A stretch of DNA of 38,343 nucleotides from Halalkalibacterium ligniniphilum (GTDB lineage Bacteria > Bacillota > Bacilli > Bacillales > Bacillaceae_D). Of this stretch, positions 1-8,450 are shown one piece after another (position 1 is the stretch's first letter; every line of letters begins with the position of its first letter). The stretch is taken from positions 1-38,343 of the forward strand of contig NZ_ANNK01000079.1 of the NCBI RefSeq assembly GCF_000334155.1, given 5' to 3'. Under the pieces are notes generated by a model that was given only the letters and a program-made list of their open reading frames with translations, was not told where the DNA came from and did no database searches. Made by a program: the position numbers and the translations under genes.

Positions 1-25
1 AAAACCGCCCATTTCTAAGTAATGT

Positions 26-55
26 TTGACAAAAGAAGAAAGTATGTTTAATAAT
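26..55 (+). promoter_or_regulatory. Likely sigma-A promoter for topA
   Basis: A perfect -35 hexamer TTGACA at 26-31 is followed, after 18 bp, by AATAAT at 50-55 (5 of 6 against TATAAT). An alternative -10, TTTAAT, has a 15-bp spacer. Transcription would begin near 62, leaving a leader of about 35 nt with the ribosome binding site at 80-90. Read by eye only; no start has been mapped. Confidence 0.55.
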
Positions 56-96
56 GAGGAAGATTTTAATTTATTCTGAAAGGGGGAGGACCGTAC

Positions 97-2169
97 ATGG
101 CCGATTATTTAGTAATCGTTGAATCTCCCGCCAAAGCGAAAACGATTGGTAAGTATTTAGGTAAAAAATATACGGTAAAAGCCTCAATGGGGCATGTTCG
201 TGATTTACCCAAAAGTCAAATGGGTGTAGACATAGAAAAACAATATGACCCCAAATATATTACGATTCGTGGTAAAGGGCCTGTATTAAAAGAACTAAAA
301 ACTGCCGCCAAAAAAGTAAAACGAGTCTATTTAGCGGCTGACCCCGATCGAGAAGGTGAGGCGATTGCTTGGCATCTCGCCCATAGTTTAGATATTGATG
401 AAAAATCTGACTGTCGTGTTGTTTTTAATGAAATTACAAAACAAGCCATAAAAGATGCATTTAAAACACCGCGACCGATAAATATGGACTTAGTCGATGC
501 TCAACAAGCAAGACGAGTGCTTGACCGACTTGTTGGTTATAACATTAGCCCATTATTATGGAAGAAAGTGAAAAAAGGATTAAGCGCCGGACGTGTTCAA
601 TCCGTTGCTGTAAAAATGATTATCGACCGAGAAAAAGAGATTCAAGCTTTTGTTCCTGAAGAATATTGGAGCATTCAAGGCTCATTTTCTTTAAATGGAG
701 AAAACTTTGAAGCGAAATTTTACGGGATGAATGGTGAAAAAGTTGAACTTCATTCAGAGGATGAGGTCAAAAACGTCCTCGCCAAGCTAAAAGGAGAGGA
801 GTTCCTCGTTGAATCTGTGAAGAAAAAAGAACGGAAACGAAATCCTGTCACTCCGTTTACAACCTCTTCATTACAGCAGGAAGCCGCACGTAAGCTGAAT
901 TTTAGAGCCAAGAAAACAATGATGATTGCACAACAGCTTTATGAAGGAATCGACTTAGGCAAAGAAGGCACTGTTGGTCTCATCACATATATGCGTACCG
1001 ATTCGACACGAATTTCTGAGCTTGCGCAATCGGAAGCAAAGCAATACATTGAAGAAACATATGGAGAAGACTATTCCAGAAAAGAAAAAAGAGTGACGAA
1101 GAAGGATAAGAAGGCTCAAGACGCCCATGAGGCGATTCGGCCAACGTCGGTGTACAATGACCCAAGGACTATTAAAAGCTACCTTTCCCGTGATCAGTTC
1201 CGTCTTTATAAATTGATTTGGGAACGAATGGTAGCAAGTGAAATGGCTCCTGCGGTGATGGATACAATGACCGTTGATATGACGAACGAAGGTGTTCAAT
1301 TCCGTGCAACAGGGTCGAAAGTAAAGTTCCCTGGCTTTATGAAAGTGTATATTGAAGGAAATGATGACGGGAAAAAAGAGGAAGATCGACTGCTTCCTAA
1401 TCTACAAGAAGGACAAAAGGTAAAGAATGAAGCAATCGAACCAAATCAACATTTTACCCAGCCGCCACCAAGGTATACAGAAGCCCGGCTTGTAAAGACA
1501 ATGGAGGAGCTAGGAATTGGACGTCCTTCAACGTACGCTCCAACACTCGATACGATTCAAAGACGTGGCTATGTTGCTCTTGATGAAAAGCGCTTTGTCC
1601 CAACCGAACTTGGAGAAATTGTTTTAGAGCTCATCACTGAATTTTTCCCTGAGATCCTTGATGTTGAGTTTACGGCAAAAATGGAAAATGATCTTGATTC
1701 GATTGAAGAAGGTCAGCATGAGTGGATTGAAATCATTGACGACTTCTATAAAGGATTTGAGAAGCGTTTAAAAGTAGCGGAAGAACAAATGAAAGAAGTA
1801 GAAATTAAGGATGAACCTGCTGGAGAAAATTGTGAACAATGCGGGCATGAAATGGTCTATAAAATGGGGCGTTATGGTAAGTTCATGGCTTGTTCAAATT
1901 TCCCAGATTGCCGAAACACAAAAGCAATCGTTAAAGAGATCGGAGTCAAATGTCCTACCTGTAAAGAAGGTAATATTGTAGAGCGTAAAAGCAAAAAACG
2001 TCGTACATTTTATGGGTGTGATCGCTACCCAGAATGTGATTTTGTTTCATGGGATAAACCAATTTCTCGCCCGTGTCCGAAATGCTCGGGCCTACTCGTG
2101 GAGAAGAAAACGAAAAAAGGTGTCAACGTGCAATGCGTATCATGTGACTACAAGGAAGAGGTCAATTAG
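97..2169 (+). CDS. topA: DNA topoisomerase I (type IA, omega protein)
   Basis: This enzyme relaxes negatively supercoiled DNA by nicking and passing a single strand. The 690-residue protein opens with the Toprim domain ([18 protein letters not shown], then [12 protein letters not shown] near residue 85). The active-site tyrosine is Y298 in the motif [12 protein letters not shown]. Three zinc-ribbon modules fill the C-terminus from about residue 580, each with paired cysteines (CEQCG with CSNFPDC, CPTC with CDRYPEC, CPKC with CVSC). Length is normal for Bacillus TopA. The ATG at 97 follows a strong purine-rich ribosome site, AAAGGGGGAGG, at 80-90. It is the first gene of the window, with its own promoter upstream and a terminator-like hairpin about 100 bp downstream. 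Identification is secure. Confidence 0.97.
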   Translation: MADYLVIVESPAKAKTIGKYLGKKYTVKASMGHVRDLPKSQMGVDIEKQYDPKYITIRGKGPVLKELKTAAKKVKRVYLAADPDREGEAIAWHLAHSLDIDEKSDCRVVFNEITKQAIKDAFKTPRPINMDLVDAQQARRVLDRLVGYNISPLLWKKVKKGLSAGRVQSVAVKMIIDREKEIQAFVPEEYWSIQGSFSLNGENFEAKFYGMNGEKVELHSEDEVKNVLAKLKGEEFLVESVKKKERKRNPVTPFTTSSLQQEAARKLNFRAKKTMMIAQQLYEGIDLGKEGTVGLITYMRTDSTRISELAQSEAKQYIEETYGEDYSRKEKRVTKKDKKAQDAHEAIRPTSVYNDPRTIKSYLSRDQFRLYKLIWERMVASEMAPAVMDTMTVDMTNEGVQFRATGSKVKFPGFMKVYIEGNDDGKKEEDRLLPNLQEGQKVKNEAIEPNQHFTQPPPRYTEARLVKTMEELGIGRPSTYAPTLDTIQRRGYVALDEKRFVPTELGEIVLELITEFFPEILDVEFTAKMENDLDSIEEGQHEWIEIIDDFYKGFEKRLKVAEEQMKEVEIKDEPAGENCEQCGHEMVYKMGRYGKFMACSNFPDCRNTKAIVKEIGVKCPTCKEGNIVERKSKKRRTFYGCDRYPECDFVSWDKPISRPCPKCSGLLVEKKTKKGVNVQCVSCDYKEEVN

Positions 2170-2227
2170 AGATTGCTCTACATTCGTGGCAATTGTATGA
2201 CAAGTTCTTTTTTTCAATATTTAATGG

Positions 2228-2256
2228 TTGAAGGTTTCGATAAAATCGATTATGAT
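2228..2256 (+). promoter_or_regulatory. Promoter-like sequence downstream of topA
   Basis: TTGAAG at 2228-2233 and TATGAT at 2251-2256 are separated by exactly 17 bp, giving 4/6 and 5/6 matches to the sigma-A hexamers. The spacer holds a 5-bp inverted repeat, TCGAT-AAA-ATCGA. Transcription would start near 2263, just before three hairpins. It could drive trmFO with a leader of about 225 nt, drive a small RNA, or be fortuitous. Confidence 0.4.
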
Positions 2257-2267
2257 GTTAGAGGCCT

Positions 2268-2293
2268 TGAGCTATAAGCCCTTAGCTTTTTTT
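2268..2293 (+). terminator. Rho-independent terminator after topA
   Basis: AGCTA at 2270-2274 pairs with TAGCT at 2283-2287 around an 8-nt loop, extended by one G-U pair, and a run of seven T (2287-2293) follows. The stem is short and not GC-rich, but the T-run is good and the position, about 100 nt after the topA stop, is suitable. Confidence 0.55.
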
Positions 2294-2334
2294 AAAAAGT
2301 GGGACAAGTCAAGTGGAGCTTTGTCCCCGCTTTT
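2294..2334 (+). repeat. Second hairpin in the topA-trmFO gap (GTGGGAC type)
   Basis: GGGACAA at 2301-2307 pairs with TTGTCCC at 2321-2327. Outside it, G2299-C2330, a T-G wobble and AAAA/TTTT lengthen the stem, with one bulged C at 2328. The loop is about 13 nt. The right arm ends in TTTT, so it may terminate weakly. The GTGGGAC...GTCCCxGC pattern resembles hairpins dispersed in many Firmicutes genomes; that resemblance is from memory, not a search. Confidence 0.5.
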
Positions 2335-2338
2335 AGAT

Positions 2339-2375
2339 AACCCCCTATTAAAGCGCGGCCTTTAATTGGGGGTTT
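2339..2375 (+). repeat. Third, strong hairpin in the topA-trmFO gap
   Basis: AACCCCC (2339-2345) and ATTAAAG (2347-2353) pair with CTTTAAT (2360-2366) and GGGGGTT (2368-2374). This gives 14 base pairs interrupted by one T-T mismatch, closed by a CGCGGC loop. Only three T follow, so it is not a textbook terminator. It is the strongest structure in the 320-bp gap, and nothing coding was seen there. From 2376 to 2471 I see only an AT-rich stretch and a small hairpin (CGGTGA/TCGCCG, 2451-2465) just ahead of the trmFO ribosome site. Confidence 0.65.
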
Positions 2376-2489
2376 GATGTCCTTGAGGTTGTTAAAAAAC
2401 AAGAAAAGAAGAAATGGATCATGAATAGCAAATTCGTATTTACTATCATGCGGTGAAGCTCGCCGTGTTGAATGAACGGAGGACTTAAA

Positions 2490-3797
2490 ATGTCAAACCA
2501 GACAGTCAACGTGATCGGTGCAGGCTTGGCTGGAAGTGAAGCGGCTTGGCAATTAGCTCGTCAAGGTGTTCAAGTGCATTTATATGAAATGCGCCCAGTA
2601 AAGCAAACCCCTGCCCATCATACTGATAAATTTGCTGAACTTGTTTGCAGTAATTCCCTTCGCGCGAATTCATTAACGAATGCCGTCGGTGTACTAAAAG
2701 AAGAAATGAGACAGTTAGACTCTGTCATTATCGGCGCAGCGGATGACAGCGCAGTGCCAGCAGGCGGTGCTCTGGCTGTTGATCGCCATGAATTTGCTGC
2801 AGCTGTTACAGAGCGAGTACGGAATCATCCGAATGTAACGGTATTTAATGAAGAAATACAAGGGATTCCAGAAGGGCCAACGATTATTGCAACGGGCCCA
2901 CTAACCTCTCCTTCCTTATCCAAAGAGCTACAAGCATTAACGGGGGAAGAGTACCTTTATTTCTATGATGCGGCAGCACCAATCATTGAAACAGACTCCA
3001 TTGACATGGATAAGGTGTACTTAAAATCTCGTTATGATAAAGGGGACGCTGCTTATTTAAATTGTCCGATGACGGAAGATGAGTTTAATCGTTTTTATGA
3101 GGCGTTAATTTCGGCTGAAACTGTGCCATTGAAAGAATTTGAAAAAGAAATCTTTTTTGAAGGCTGCATGCCAATTGAAGTGATGGCAAAGCGTGGCAAA
3201 AAAACATTATTGTTTGGGCCGATGAAGCCAGTAGGATTAGAGCATCCAGAAACGGGAAAACGGCCATATGCAGTTGTTCAGCTTCGCCAAGATAATACAT
3301 CAGGTACGCTTTATAACATCGTCGGTTTTCAAACCCATTTAAAATGGGGTCCACAAAAGGAAGTCCTTCAATTAATTCCTGGATTGGAGCAAGCGGAAAT
3401 TGTTCGATATGGTGTCATGCATCGTAATACGTTCATTAATTCACCGAATTTGCTTAAGCCGACATATCAATATAAGGAGCGTAATGATTTGTTTTTTGCC
3501 GGGCAAATCACAGGGGTAGAAGGATATGTTGAATCAGCAGCAGCTGGTTTAATAGCCGGGTTGAATGCCGCTCGTCTTGTGAATGGAAAGGACGTATTAA
3601 CCTTCCCTGAAACGACAATACTTGGTAGTATGGCCCATTACATCACAACGGCTAACCCTAATAATTTCCAGCCGATCAATGCGAATTTTGGATTGCTGCC
3701 ACCACTTGAAGAAAGCATTCGGCAGAAAAAAGAACGAAATGAAAAGCTTGCACAACGAGCATTACAGGCAATTCAGAATTTTGTGAAAAAAATGTAA
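2490..3797 (+). CDS. trmFO: tRNA (uracil-5-)-methyltransferase TrmFO, folate/FAD-dependent
   Basis: TrmFO makes 5-methyluridine at position 54 in the T-loop of tRNA, using methylenetetrahydrofolate and FAD. The 435-residue protein begins with the FAD-binding glycine motif ([13 protein letters not shown]). It carries the family motif VCSNSLR with the conserved cysteine at residue 53. Further conserved blocks are [14 protein letters not shown] and [21 protein letters not shown] 2490 is chosen over an in-frame ATG at 2472 because GGAGGA (2478-2483) lies six bases before it and the protein then begins directly at the dinucleotide fold. In Bacillaceae this gene (formerly gid) sits between topA and the codV-codY genes, as here. 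Confidence 0.96.
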   Translation: MSNQTVNVIGAGLAGSEAAWQLARQGVQVHLYEMRPVKQTPAHHTDKFAELVCSNSLRANSLTNAVGVLKEEMRQLDSVIIGAADDSAVPAGGALAVDRHEFAAAVTERVRNHPNVTVFNEEIQGIPEGPTIIATGPLTSPSLSKELQALTGEEYLYFYDAAAPIIETDSIDMDKVYLKSRYDKGDAAYLNCPMTEDEFNRFYEALISAETVPLKEFEKEIFFEGCMPIEVMAKRGKKTLLFGPMKPVGLEHPETGKRPYAVVQLRQDNTSGTLYNIVGFQTHLKWGPQKEVLQLIPGLEQAEIVRYGVMHRNTFINSPNLLKPTYQYKERNDLFFAGQITGVEGYVESAAAGLIAGLNAARLVNGKDVLTFPETTILGSMAHYITTANPNNFQPINANFGLLPPLEESIRQKKERNEKLAQRALQAIQNFVKKM

Positions 3798-3803
3798 ATT
3801 ATC

Positions 3804-3832
3804 TTGCGAGGGCTACTAAGATGTGATAGAAT
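3804..3832 (+). promoter_or_regulatory. Likely sigma-A promoter for xerC-hslVU-codY
   Basis: TTGCGA (3804-3809, 4/6) is followed after 17 bp by TAGAAT (3827-3832, 5/6). TG at 3824-3825 makes an extended -10 element (TGN). The start would fall near 3839, about 18 bp before the xerC start codon. An inverted repeat brackets the -10. Confidence 0.6.
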
Positions 3833-3843
3833 TTAGTAGCTCT
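3809..3843 (+). repeat. Inverted repeat around the xerC promoter -10
   Basis: GCTACTAA (3812-3819) and TTAGTAGC (3833-3840) are perfect inverted copies 13 bp apart, extended to about 11 pairs by G-U, G-C and A-T. The spacer contains the extended -10 box. There is no T-run, so termination is unlikely. It could be an operator, or an mRNA hairpin in read-through transcripts from trmFO, ending two bases before the xerC ribosome site. Confidence 0.5.
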
Positions 3844-3856
3844 GTGAGGTGGTAAT

Positions 3857-4771
3857 GTGGAAAAAGCCGAAGGACAGGAATGGATGAACCATTTTTTACG
3901 ATTTATCCAAGTCGAAAAAAATCATTCCATGCATACAGTAACAAATTACAAACGCGACCTTGAACACTTCTATGATTACATGAAGCAGCATTTAACGAGT
4001 TCGTTTGCTGCTGTTTCGTATGCTCATGTGCGTCAGTATTTAACGAGTCTGTTTGAAAAAAAATACGCACGAAATACCGTGGCAAGAAAGCTATCCTCTT
4101 TACGAAGTTTTTATAAATTTCTACTGAGAGAACAACTTGTTACTGAAAATCCTTTCAGTATGACCCATACACCCAAAGGAAGCACTCGTTTACCAAACTT
4201 CCTTTATGAAGCGGAAGTGGAGCAGCTATTTTCTGCTTTTGAAGGGGAAAAGCCATTGGATTTACGAAACAAGGCGTTGCTTGAACTTCTTTACGCTTCT
4301 GGTCTTCGTGTTAGTGAATGCTGCCAATTATCGATCAAGGACATAGATTTTTCAATTGGTACGGTTTTCGTTACAGGAAAAGGAAACAAAGAACGATATG
4401 TACCTGTTGGTTCATTTGCATGTGATGCATTGAGCATGTACCTGAAATCAGGTCGCCCTAAGCTGCTGGAGAAGGGGAAACAGCAAACAGATCGGCTCTT
4501 TCTCAATTACCGTGGAGGACCATTGTCTGAAAGAAGTGTGCGAACAATCCTTCATCAGTGCATGGAAAAAGCAGCATTACGAAACCGTATTCGACCTCAT
4601 GATCTTAGACATACCTTTGCAACACATTTATTAAATAACGGGGCTGATCTCCGAGTTGTGCAAGAATTGCTTGGTCATGAGCATTTATCTACGACACAAG
4701 TGTATACACATGTAACAAAGGATCGATTAAGAGATGTTTACTTATCCCATCACCCGCGCGCAAAAGGATGA
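3857..4771 (+). CDS. xerC: Tyrosine recombinase XerC (CodV)
   Basis: XerC resolves chromosome dimers at the dif site together with XerD. The 304-residue protein has the N-terminal core-binding SAM-like domain (about residues 8-95) and the C-terminal catalytic domain. The catalytic set is visible: R151 in SGLRVSE, the HDLRHTFATHLL box, LLGHEHLSTTQ, and the nucleophile Y283 in VYTHV. The start is GTG 3857 with ribosome site GAGGTGG at 3846-3852. In B. subtilis the orthologue codV heads the codVWXY operon, matching the order here; hslV begins 24 bp after the stop. Confidence 0.95.
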   Translation: MEKAEGQEWMNHFLRFIQVEKNHSMHTVTNYKRDLEHFYDYMKQHLTSSFAAVSYAHVRQYLTSLFEKKYARNTVARKLSSLRSFYKFLLREQLVTENPFSMTHTPKGSTRLPNFLYEAEVEQLFSAFEGEKPLDLRNKALLELLYASGLRVSECCQLSIKDIDFSIGTVFVTGKGNKERYVPVGSFACDALSMYLKSGRPKLLEKGKQQTDRLFLNYRGGPLSERSVRTILHQCMEKAALRNRIRPHDLRHTFATHLLNNGADLRVVQELLGHEHLSTTQVYTHVTKDRLRDVYLSHHPRAKG

Positions 4772-4795
4772 ATGGGGCTGAAGGAGGAAATGGTG

Positions 4796-5338
4796 ATGGA
4801 AGCTATTTTTCATGCTACGACAATTTTTGCGGTGCATCATAACGATCAATGTGCCATGGCTGGTGATGGTCAAGTTACATTTGGAAATGCAGTTGTGATG
4901 AAGCATACGGCTAAGAAAGTTCGCAAAATTTATCATGGGAACGTATTAGCTGGGTTTGCTGGCTCAGTCGCGGACGCCTTTACCCTATTTGAGAAATTTG
5001 AAGGACGATTAGAAGAGTATAACGGAAACCTCCAGCGCGCAGCTGTTGAGCTCGCAAAGGAATGGCGTAGTGATAAAGTGTTACGGCGTCTTGAAGCAAT
5101 GTTGATCGTGATGAACAAAGAACATTTGCTGCTCATATCAGGAACAGGTGAAGTGATCGAGCCAGATGATGGGATTCTTGCGATTGGCTCTGGTGGTAAT
5201 TATGCGTTAGCTGCAGGTAGAGCATTAAAAAAGCATGCTCCAACTTTGTCTGCCAAAGAAATTGCCACAGCAGCTTTGGAAACCGCTGGTGAGATTTGTG
5301 TGTATACGAATCAAAACTTAGTTGTAGAAGAACTGTAA
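4796..5338 (+). CDS. hslV: ATP-dependent protease peptidase subunit HslV (ClpQ/CodW)
   Basis: HslV is the proteolytic double ring of the HslUV complex. The 180-residue sequence shows the family core [35 protein letters not shown] and [18 protein letters not shown] 4796 is preferred because AAGGAGG (4781-4787) lies eight bases before it; an upstream in-frame ATG at 4772 would precede that site. With this start the chain begins [13 protein letters not shown], so the threonine that aligns with the mature N-terminus of Escherichia coli HslV is internal. Other Bacillales have similar short extensions; B. subtilis CodW is reported to use an N-terminal serine, which is absent here. The gene lies between xerC and hslU. 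Confidence 0.94.
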   Translation: MEAIFHATTIFAVHHNDQCAMAGDGQVTFGNAVVMKHTAKKVRKIYHGNVLAGFAGSVADAFTLFEKFEGRLEEYNGNLQRAAVELAKEWRSDKVLRRLEAMLIVMNKEHLLLISGTGEVIEPDDGILAIGSGGNYALAAGRALKKHAPTLSAKEIATAALETAGEICVYTNQNLVVEEL

Positions 5339-5373
5339 CGGTCGATTAGATTGATAGCGTGGAGGATGATGAC

Positions 5374-6765
5374 ATGAAAAATGCGTTAACACCAAGACAA
5401 ATCGTTGAACGACTCGATCAGTATATTGTTGGGCAGGATGCAGCGAAGCGTTCTGTGGCGATCGCACTTCGGAATCGATACCGACGTAACATGCTTGATG
5501 AAAAGCTTCGTGATGAAGTAACTCCAAAAAACATCTTAATGATTGGTCCGACAGGTGTAGGTAAAACGGAAATTGCTCGCCGCTTAGCAAAGCTTGTTGG
5601 AGCACCTTTCATAAAAGTTGAAGCGACAAAATTCACAGAGGTTGGATATGTCGGCCGTGATGTGGAAGCGATGATTCGTGATCTTGTGGAAACATCTGTT
5701 CGTTTGGTGAAAGAGGAAAAAATAAAGGATGTTCGTCCAGAAGCAGAAACACAAGCGAACCAGCGACTTGTTGAGCTTCTTGTACCATCCGAAAAAAAAC
5801 AAGCAGCTTACAAAAATCCGTTTGAAATGATTTTTGGACAACAGCAAGACCAGAAAGACATGGATGACGCTGTAGAACAAGAGGGGATTAAAGACCGCCG
5901 CAACAGAGTAGCCCACCAGCTTGCCTTAGGTGAGCTCGAGGATCACTATGTTCAGGTCGAAATTGAAGAGCAGTCCCATAACTTATTTGATATGTTCCAA
6001 GGCGCCGGCATGGAACAAATGGGGATGAACATGCAGGAAATGCTCGGTGGTATGCTTCCCAAAAAAAGAAAAAAACGCAGATTGACTGTTTCTGAAGCGA
6101 GAAAAGTTCTCATTGAAGAAGAAGCCCAAAAGCTAATCGACATGGATGAGGTGACGCAAGAAGCTGTTTCAAAAGCAGAACAATTGGGTATGGTCTTCAT
6201 AGATGAAATCGACAAAGTTTGCGGTAAAAGTCAGCAATCAGCTGATGTCTCACGAGAAGGTGTACAACGGGATATCCTACCAATTGTCGAAGGTTCAACT
6301 GTTGTCACAAAATATGGGCCAGTTAAGACGGATCACATTTTATTTATCGCGGCGGGGGCCTTCCATATTGCAAAACCCTCAGATTTAATTCCCGAATTAC
6401 AAGGGAGATTCCCGATTCGTGTTGAATTGAAGAATTTAACAGTGGATGATTTTGTCCGTATTTTAGTAGAGCCTGACCAGGCCCTTTTAAAACAATATGC
6501 GGCACTTTTAGAAACGGAAGGTATAAAAGTTCGATTTACTGACGAAGCTGTTCGTAAGATTGCGACAATTGCAACGGAAGTGAATCAAGAAACTGAAAAT
6601 ATTGGGGCCAGGAGACTTCATACATTGTTGGAACGATTGCTCGAAGATTTATCTTTCGAAGCACCAGAAGTAACGCTAGAGGAAATCACGATTACCCCAG
6701 CATATGTAGAAGAAAAATTAGCAACGATCGCAAAAAATCGAGATTTAAGCCAATACATTTTATAA
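5374..6765 (+). CDS. hslU: ATP-dependent protease ATPase subunit HslU (ClpY/CodX)
   Basis: HslU is the AAA+ unfoldase that feeds substrates into HslV. The 463-residue protein starts with the usual [17 protein letters not shown]. It has Walker A GPTGVGKT at residues 58-65, a long intermediate (I) domain from about residue 110 to 245, Walker B VFIDEIDK, and a C-terminal sensor region with GARRLHT. It ends in the hydrophobic tail DLSQYIL, of the type that docks into HslV. ATG 5374 is favoured over GTG 5359 because GGAGG (5361-5365) would overlap the earlier start. It lies 35 bp after hslV. Confidence 0.96.
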   Translation: MKNALTPRQIVERLDQYIVGQDAAKRSVAIALRNRYRRNMLDEKLRDEVTPKNILMIGPTGVGKTEIARRLAKLVGAPFIKVEATKFTEVGYVGRDVEAMIRDLVETSVRLVKEEKIKDVRPEAETQANQRLVELLVPSEKKQAAYKNPFEMIFGQQQDQKDMDDAVEQEGIKDRRNRVAHQLALGELEDHYVQVEIEEQSHNLFDMFQGAGMEQMGMNMQEMLGGMLPKKRKKRRLTVSEARKVLIEEEAQKLIDMDEVTQEAVSKAEQLGMVFIDEIDKVCGKSQQSADVSREGVQRDILPIVEGSTVVTKYGPVKTDHILFIAAGAFHIAKPSDLIPELQGRFPIRVELKNLTVDDFVRILVEPDQALLKQYAALLETEGIKVRFTDEAVRKIATIATEVNQETENIGARRLHTLLERLLEDLSFEAPEVTLEEITITPAYVEEKLATIAKNRDLSQYIL

Positions 6766-6785
6766 TTTTAGGAGGCGTTTTTACA

Positions 6786-7565
6786 ATGGATTTATTATCA
6801 AGAACAAGAAAAATTAATGAGATGTTACAAAAATCTGGTGCACAGCATGTTAATTTTAAAGATATGTCTGAAACATTAGGTGAGGTTATTAGCGCAAATG
6901 TGTTTATCGTTAGTCGCCGTGGAAAGCTTTTAGGCTTTTCAATCAACCAAGAAATTGAAAACGACCGTATGAAGAAAATGTTAGAAGACCGCCAATTTCC
7001 AGAAGAGTATACGGCCGGATTGTTCAAAATTGATGAAACGTCAGCAAACCTTGACATTAATAGTGAATATACAGCGTTTCCTGTAGAGAACAAAGATTTG
7101 TTTCAAACAGGTCTGACGACGATTGTTCCTATTTTAGGAGGGGGACAGCGTCTAGGTACACTTATCCTTGCTCGTTTGAACGAGTCGTTCAATAATGATG
7201 ATTTAGTGCTTGCAGAGTATGGTGCAACAGTTGTAGGTATGGAAATCCTTCATGAAAAAACCCAAGAAATTGAAGAGGAAGCACGGAGTAAAGCCGTTGT
7301 ACAAATGGCAATCAGCTCTCTTTCCTACAGTGAGCTAGAGGCCGTTGAACATATTTTCGAAGAGCTAGACGGAAAAGAGGGGCTTCTAGTCGCAAGTAAA
7401 ATTGCAGACCGAGTTGGGATCACTCGTTCAGTCATTGTAAATGCTCTTCGAAAGCTGGAGAGTGCAGGAGTTATTGAATCTCGCTCTTTAGGAATGAAGG
7501 GAACGTATATTAAAGTTCTTAACGATAAATTTTTACTAGAGCTTGAAAAATTAAAGGCGAAATAA
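6786..7565 (+). CDS. codY: GTP- and branched-chain-amino-acid-responsive repressor CodY
   Basis: CodY represses stationary-phase and nutrient-stress genes when GTP and isoleucine, leucine or valine are abundant. The 259-residue protein has the N-terminal GAF ligand domain, starting [15 protein letters not shown], and a C-terminal winged helix-turn-helix ([20 protein letters not shown], then [19 protein letters not shown]). Length matches the family. AGGAGG at 6770-6775 precedes the ATG. A strong terminator follows, so it is the last gene of the xerC-codY unit. The neighbour downstream is the fla/che operon, a known CodY target in B. subtilis; I did not find a convincing CodY box in the gap. 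Confidence 0.97.
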   Translation: MDLLSRTRKINEMLQKSGAQHVNFKDMSETLGEVISANVFIVSRRGKLLGFSINQEIENDRMKKMLEDRQFPEEYTAGLFKIDETSANLDINSEYTAFPVENKDLFQTGLTTIVPILGGGQRLGTLILARLNESFNNDDLVLAEYGATVVGMEILHEKTQEIEEEARSKAVVQMAISSLSYSELEAVEHIFEELDGKEGLLVASKIADRVGITRSVIVNALRKLESAGVIESRSLGMKGTYIKVLNDKFLLELEKLKAK

Positions 7566-7587
7566 ATAAAACAATTGTCGGTAGGCA

Positions 7588-7631
7588 AAAAGCTGACAAA
7601 CTTTACAATGTTGTAAAGTTTGTCAGCTTTT
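7588..7631 (+). terminator. Long perfect terminator hairpin after codY
   Basis: A perfect 21-nt inverted repeat (arms 7588-7608 and 7611-7631) starts AAAAGCTGACAAAC on the left and ends GTTTGTCAGCTTTT on the right, with only TG between the arms. The flanking A-run and T-run make it symmetrical, so it could stop transcription from either side. It begins 22 bp after the codY stop. Confidence 0.85.
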
Positions 7632-7806
7632 GTCATTTCCGAGGAGAAAATTATGAAAAATGATTGAAATTGTATAAAAAAAAGTAAATTTAGAAGAAAA
7701 AATTGATTGGAAGATGTTTCATGTGAAGCCGCAATCATGTAAGATTAGAATAGACTTCAATCGACATTATTGGTAAAAAATCACCAAAAAACGGCCTAAT
7801 CCGTGC

Positions 7807-7929
7807 CAAATGTCACCTGATAAAATAAAGCACCTTGAGTCTTTTCGACTTTTTGTGACTATAGTCCATATTTTTCGTTAGGGCTTTCCTATCGAAAAAT
7901 GAAACATTTGTATACCTATTAGACATTTG
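7807..7929 (+). repeat. Repeated ACATTTG words near the fla/che promoter
   Basis: ACATTTG occurs at 7904-7910 and 7923-7929, 19 bp apart in the same orientation, and once inverted (CAAATGT) at 7807-7813. The 7923 copy overlaps the proposed -35 box at 7920-7925. This may be a regulator site or chance; seven-base words in AT-rich DNA are weak evidence. Confidence 0.25.
7870..7900 (+). repeat. Large hairpin upstream of the fla/che promoter
   Basis: ATTTTTCG (7870-7877) pairs with CGAAAAAT (7893-7900). Inside it, after a T-T mismatch, TAGG (7879-7882) pairs with CCTA (7888-7891) around a 5-nt loop. That makes 12 pairs. No T-run follows on either strand. The element ends 20 bp upstream of the proposed -35 box. 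The rest of 7632-7869 is AT-rich and shows no gene and no clear promoter. Confidence 0.5.
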
Positions 7930-7948
7930 AGGACGAATTGTATAAAAT
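7920..7948 (+). promoter_or_regulatory. Likely sigma-A promoter of the fla/che operon
   Basis: TAGACA (7920-7925, 5/6) and TAAAAT (7943-7948, 5/6) are separated by 17 bp. Transcription would start near 7955, giving a leader of about 90 nt before flgB. In B. subtilis this operon has both sigma-A and sigma-D promoters; I could not find a convincing sigma-D site here. Confidence 0.6.
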
Positions 7949-8009
7949 TCATCCTATAAACTAATGAAAAAATGACTAAGAATGTCGAATGATAAAAAAT
8001 CCATTTTTC

Positions 8010-8026
8010 GGAAAGTTTCACTTTCC
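8010..8026 (+). promoter_or_regulatory. Small leader hairpin before the flgB ribosome site
   Basis: GGAAAGT (8010-8016) pairs perfectly with ACTTTCC (8020-8026) around TTC. It ends seven bases before the flgB ribosome site, AAAGG at 8033-8037. It may protect the 5' end of the mRNA or affect ribosome access. Confidence 0.4.
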
Positions 8027-8046
8027 AGTTTGAAAGGATGAATGGA

Positions 8047-8445
8047 ATGAATTTGTTTGCTGGCGCTTCTTTTTCTGCTCTAGAAAGAGGGTTGGATGCT
8101 TCCTCACTTCGACAAAAAGTTATTTCTCAAAATATTGCCAATGTCGATACACCTAATTACAAAGCGAAGCAGGTTAATTTTAAACATGTATTTAACGATG
8201 CCCTTGAACGTCAACGGTTGCATGCGAAGCGTACCGACGAACGTCACTATGAATTTGGTCGCTCCCACCAGCAGCCCTATGTCGAAAGTGTCAGAAATAC
8301 AATGTATAACCATAACAACAATAATGTTGATATTGATTTGGAAATGGCAGAGTTGGCCCAAAACCAAATCTATTATAATGCGCTAATTGATCGAGTAAAT
8401 GGTCGTTTTAATAGTCTGCAATCAGTCATTCGAGGAGGAAGGTAG
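8047..8445 (+). CDS. flgB: Flagellar basal-body rod protein FlgB
   Basis: FlgB is a proximal rod subunit, exported by the flagellar type III system. The 132-residue protein has the rod-family N-terminal motif SQNIANVDTPNYKAKQVNF and a C-terminal helix MAELAQNQIYYNALIDRVN. ATG 8047 is chosen over ATG 8038 because AAAGG at 8033-8037 is correctly spaced from it and the product then begins MNLF, like other FlgB proteins. It is the first gene of the fla/che operon, five bases before flgC. Confidence 0.95.
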   Translation: MNLFAGASFSALERGLDASSLRQKVISQNIANVDTPNYKAKQVNFKHVFNDALERQRLHAKRTDERHYEFGRSHQQPYVESVRNTMYNHNNNNVDIDLEMAELAQNQIYYNALIDRVNGRFNSLQSVIRGGR

Positions 8446-8450
8446 AAGAG

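Noticed and set aside
955-1299. Open frame on the minus strand inside topA, and many similar minus-strand frames inside other genes
   Set aside because: They lie wholly within strongly conserved genes on the + strand, have no good ribosome sites and no recognisable products; they are shadows of the coding bias.
4772-4795. Longer HslV from ATG 4772
   Set aside because: It would place the clear ribosome site AAGGAGG inside the coding region, and there is no site before 4772.
7632-7700. CodY-binding box in the codY-flgB gap
   Set aside because: GAGAAAATT near 7645 fits only the right half of AATTTTCWGAAAATT; the left half is missing.
7632-8037. Sigma-D promoter for the fla/che operon
   Set aside because: The best match, TAAA near 7773 with GCCTAATC 16 bp on, fits only 5 of 8 bases of the -10 consensus with non-standard spacing.
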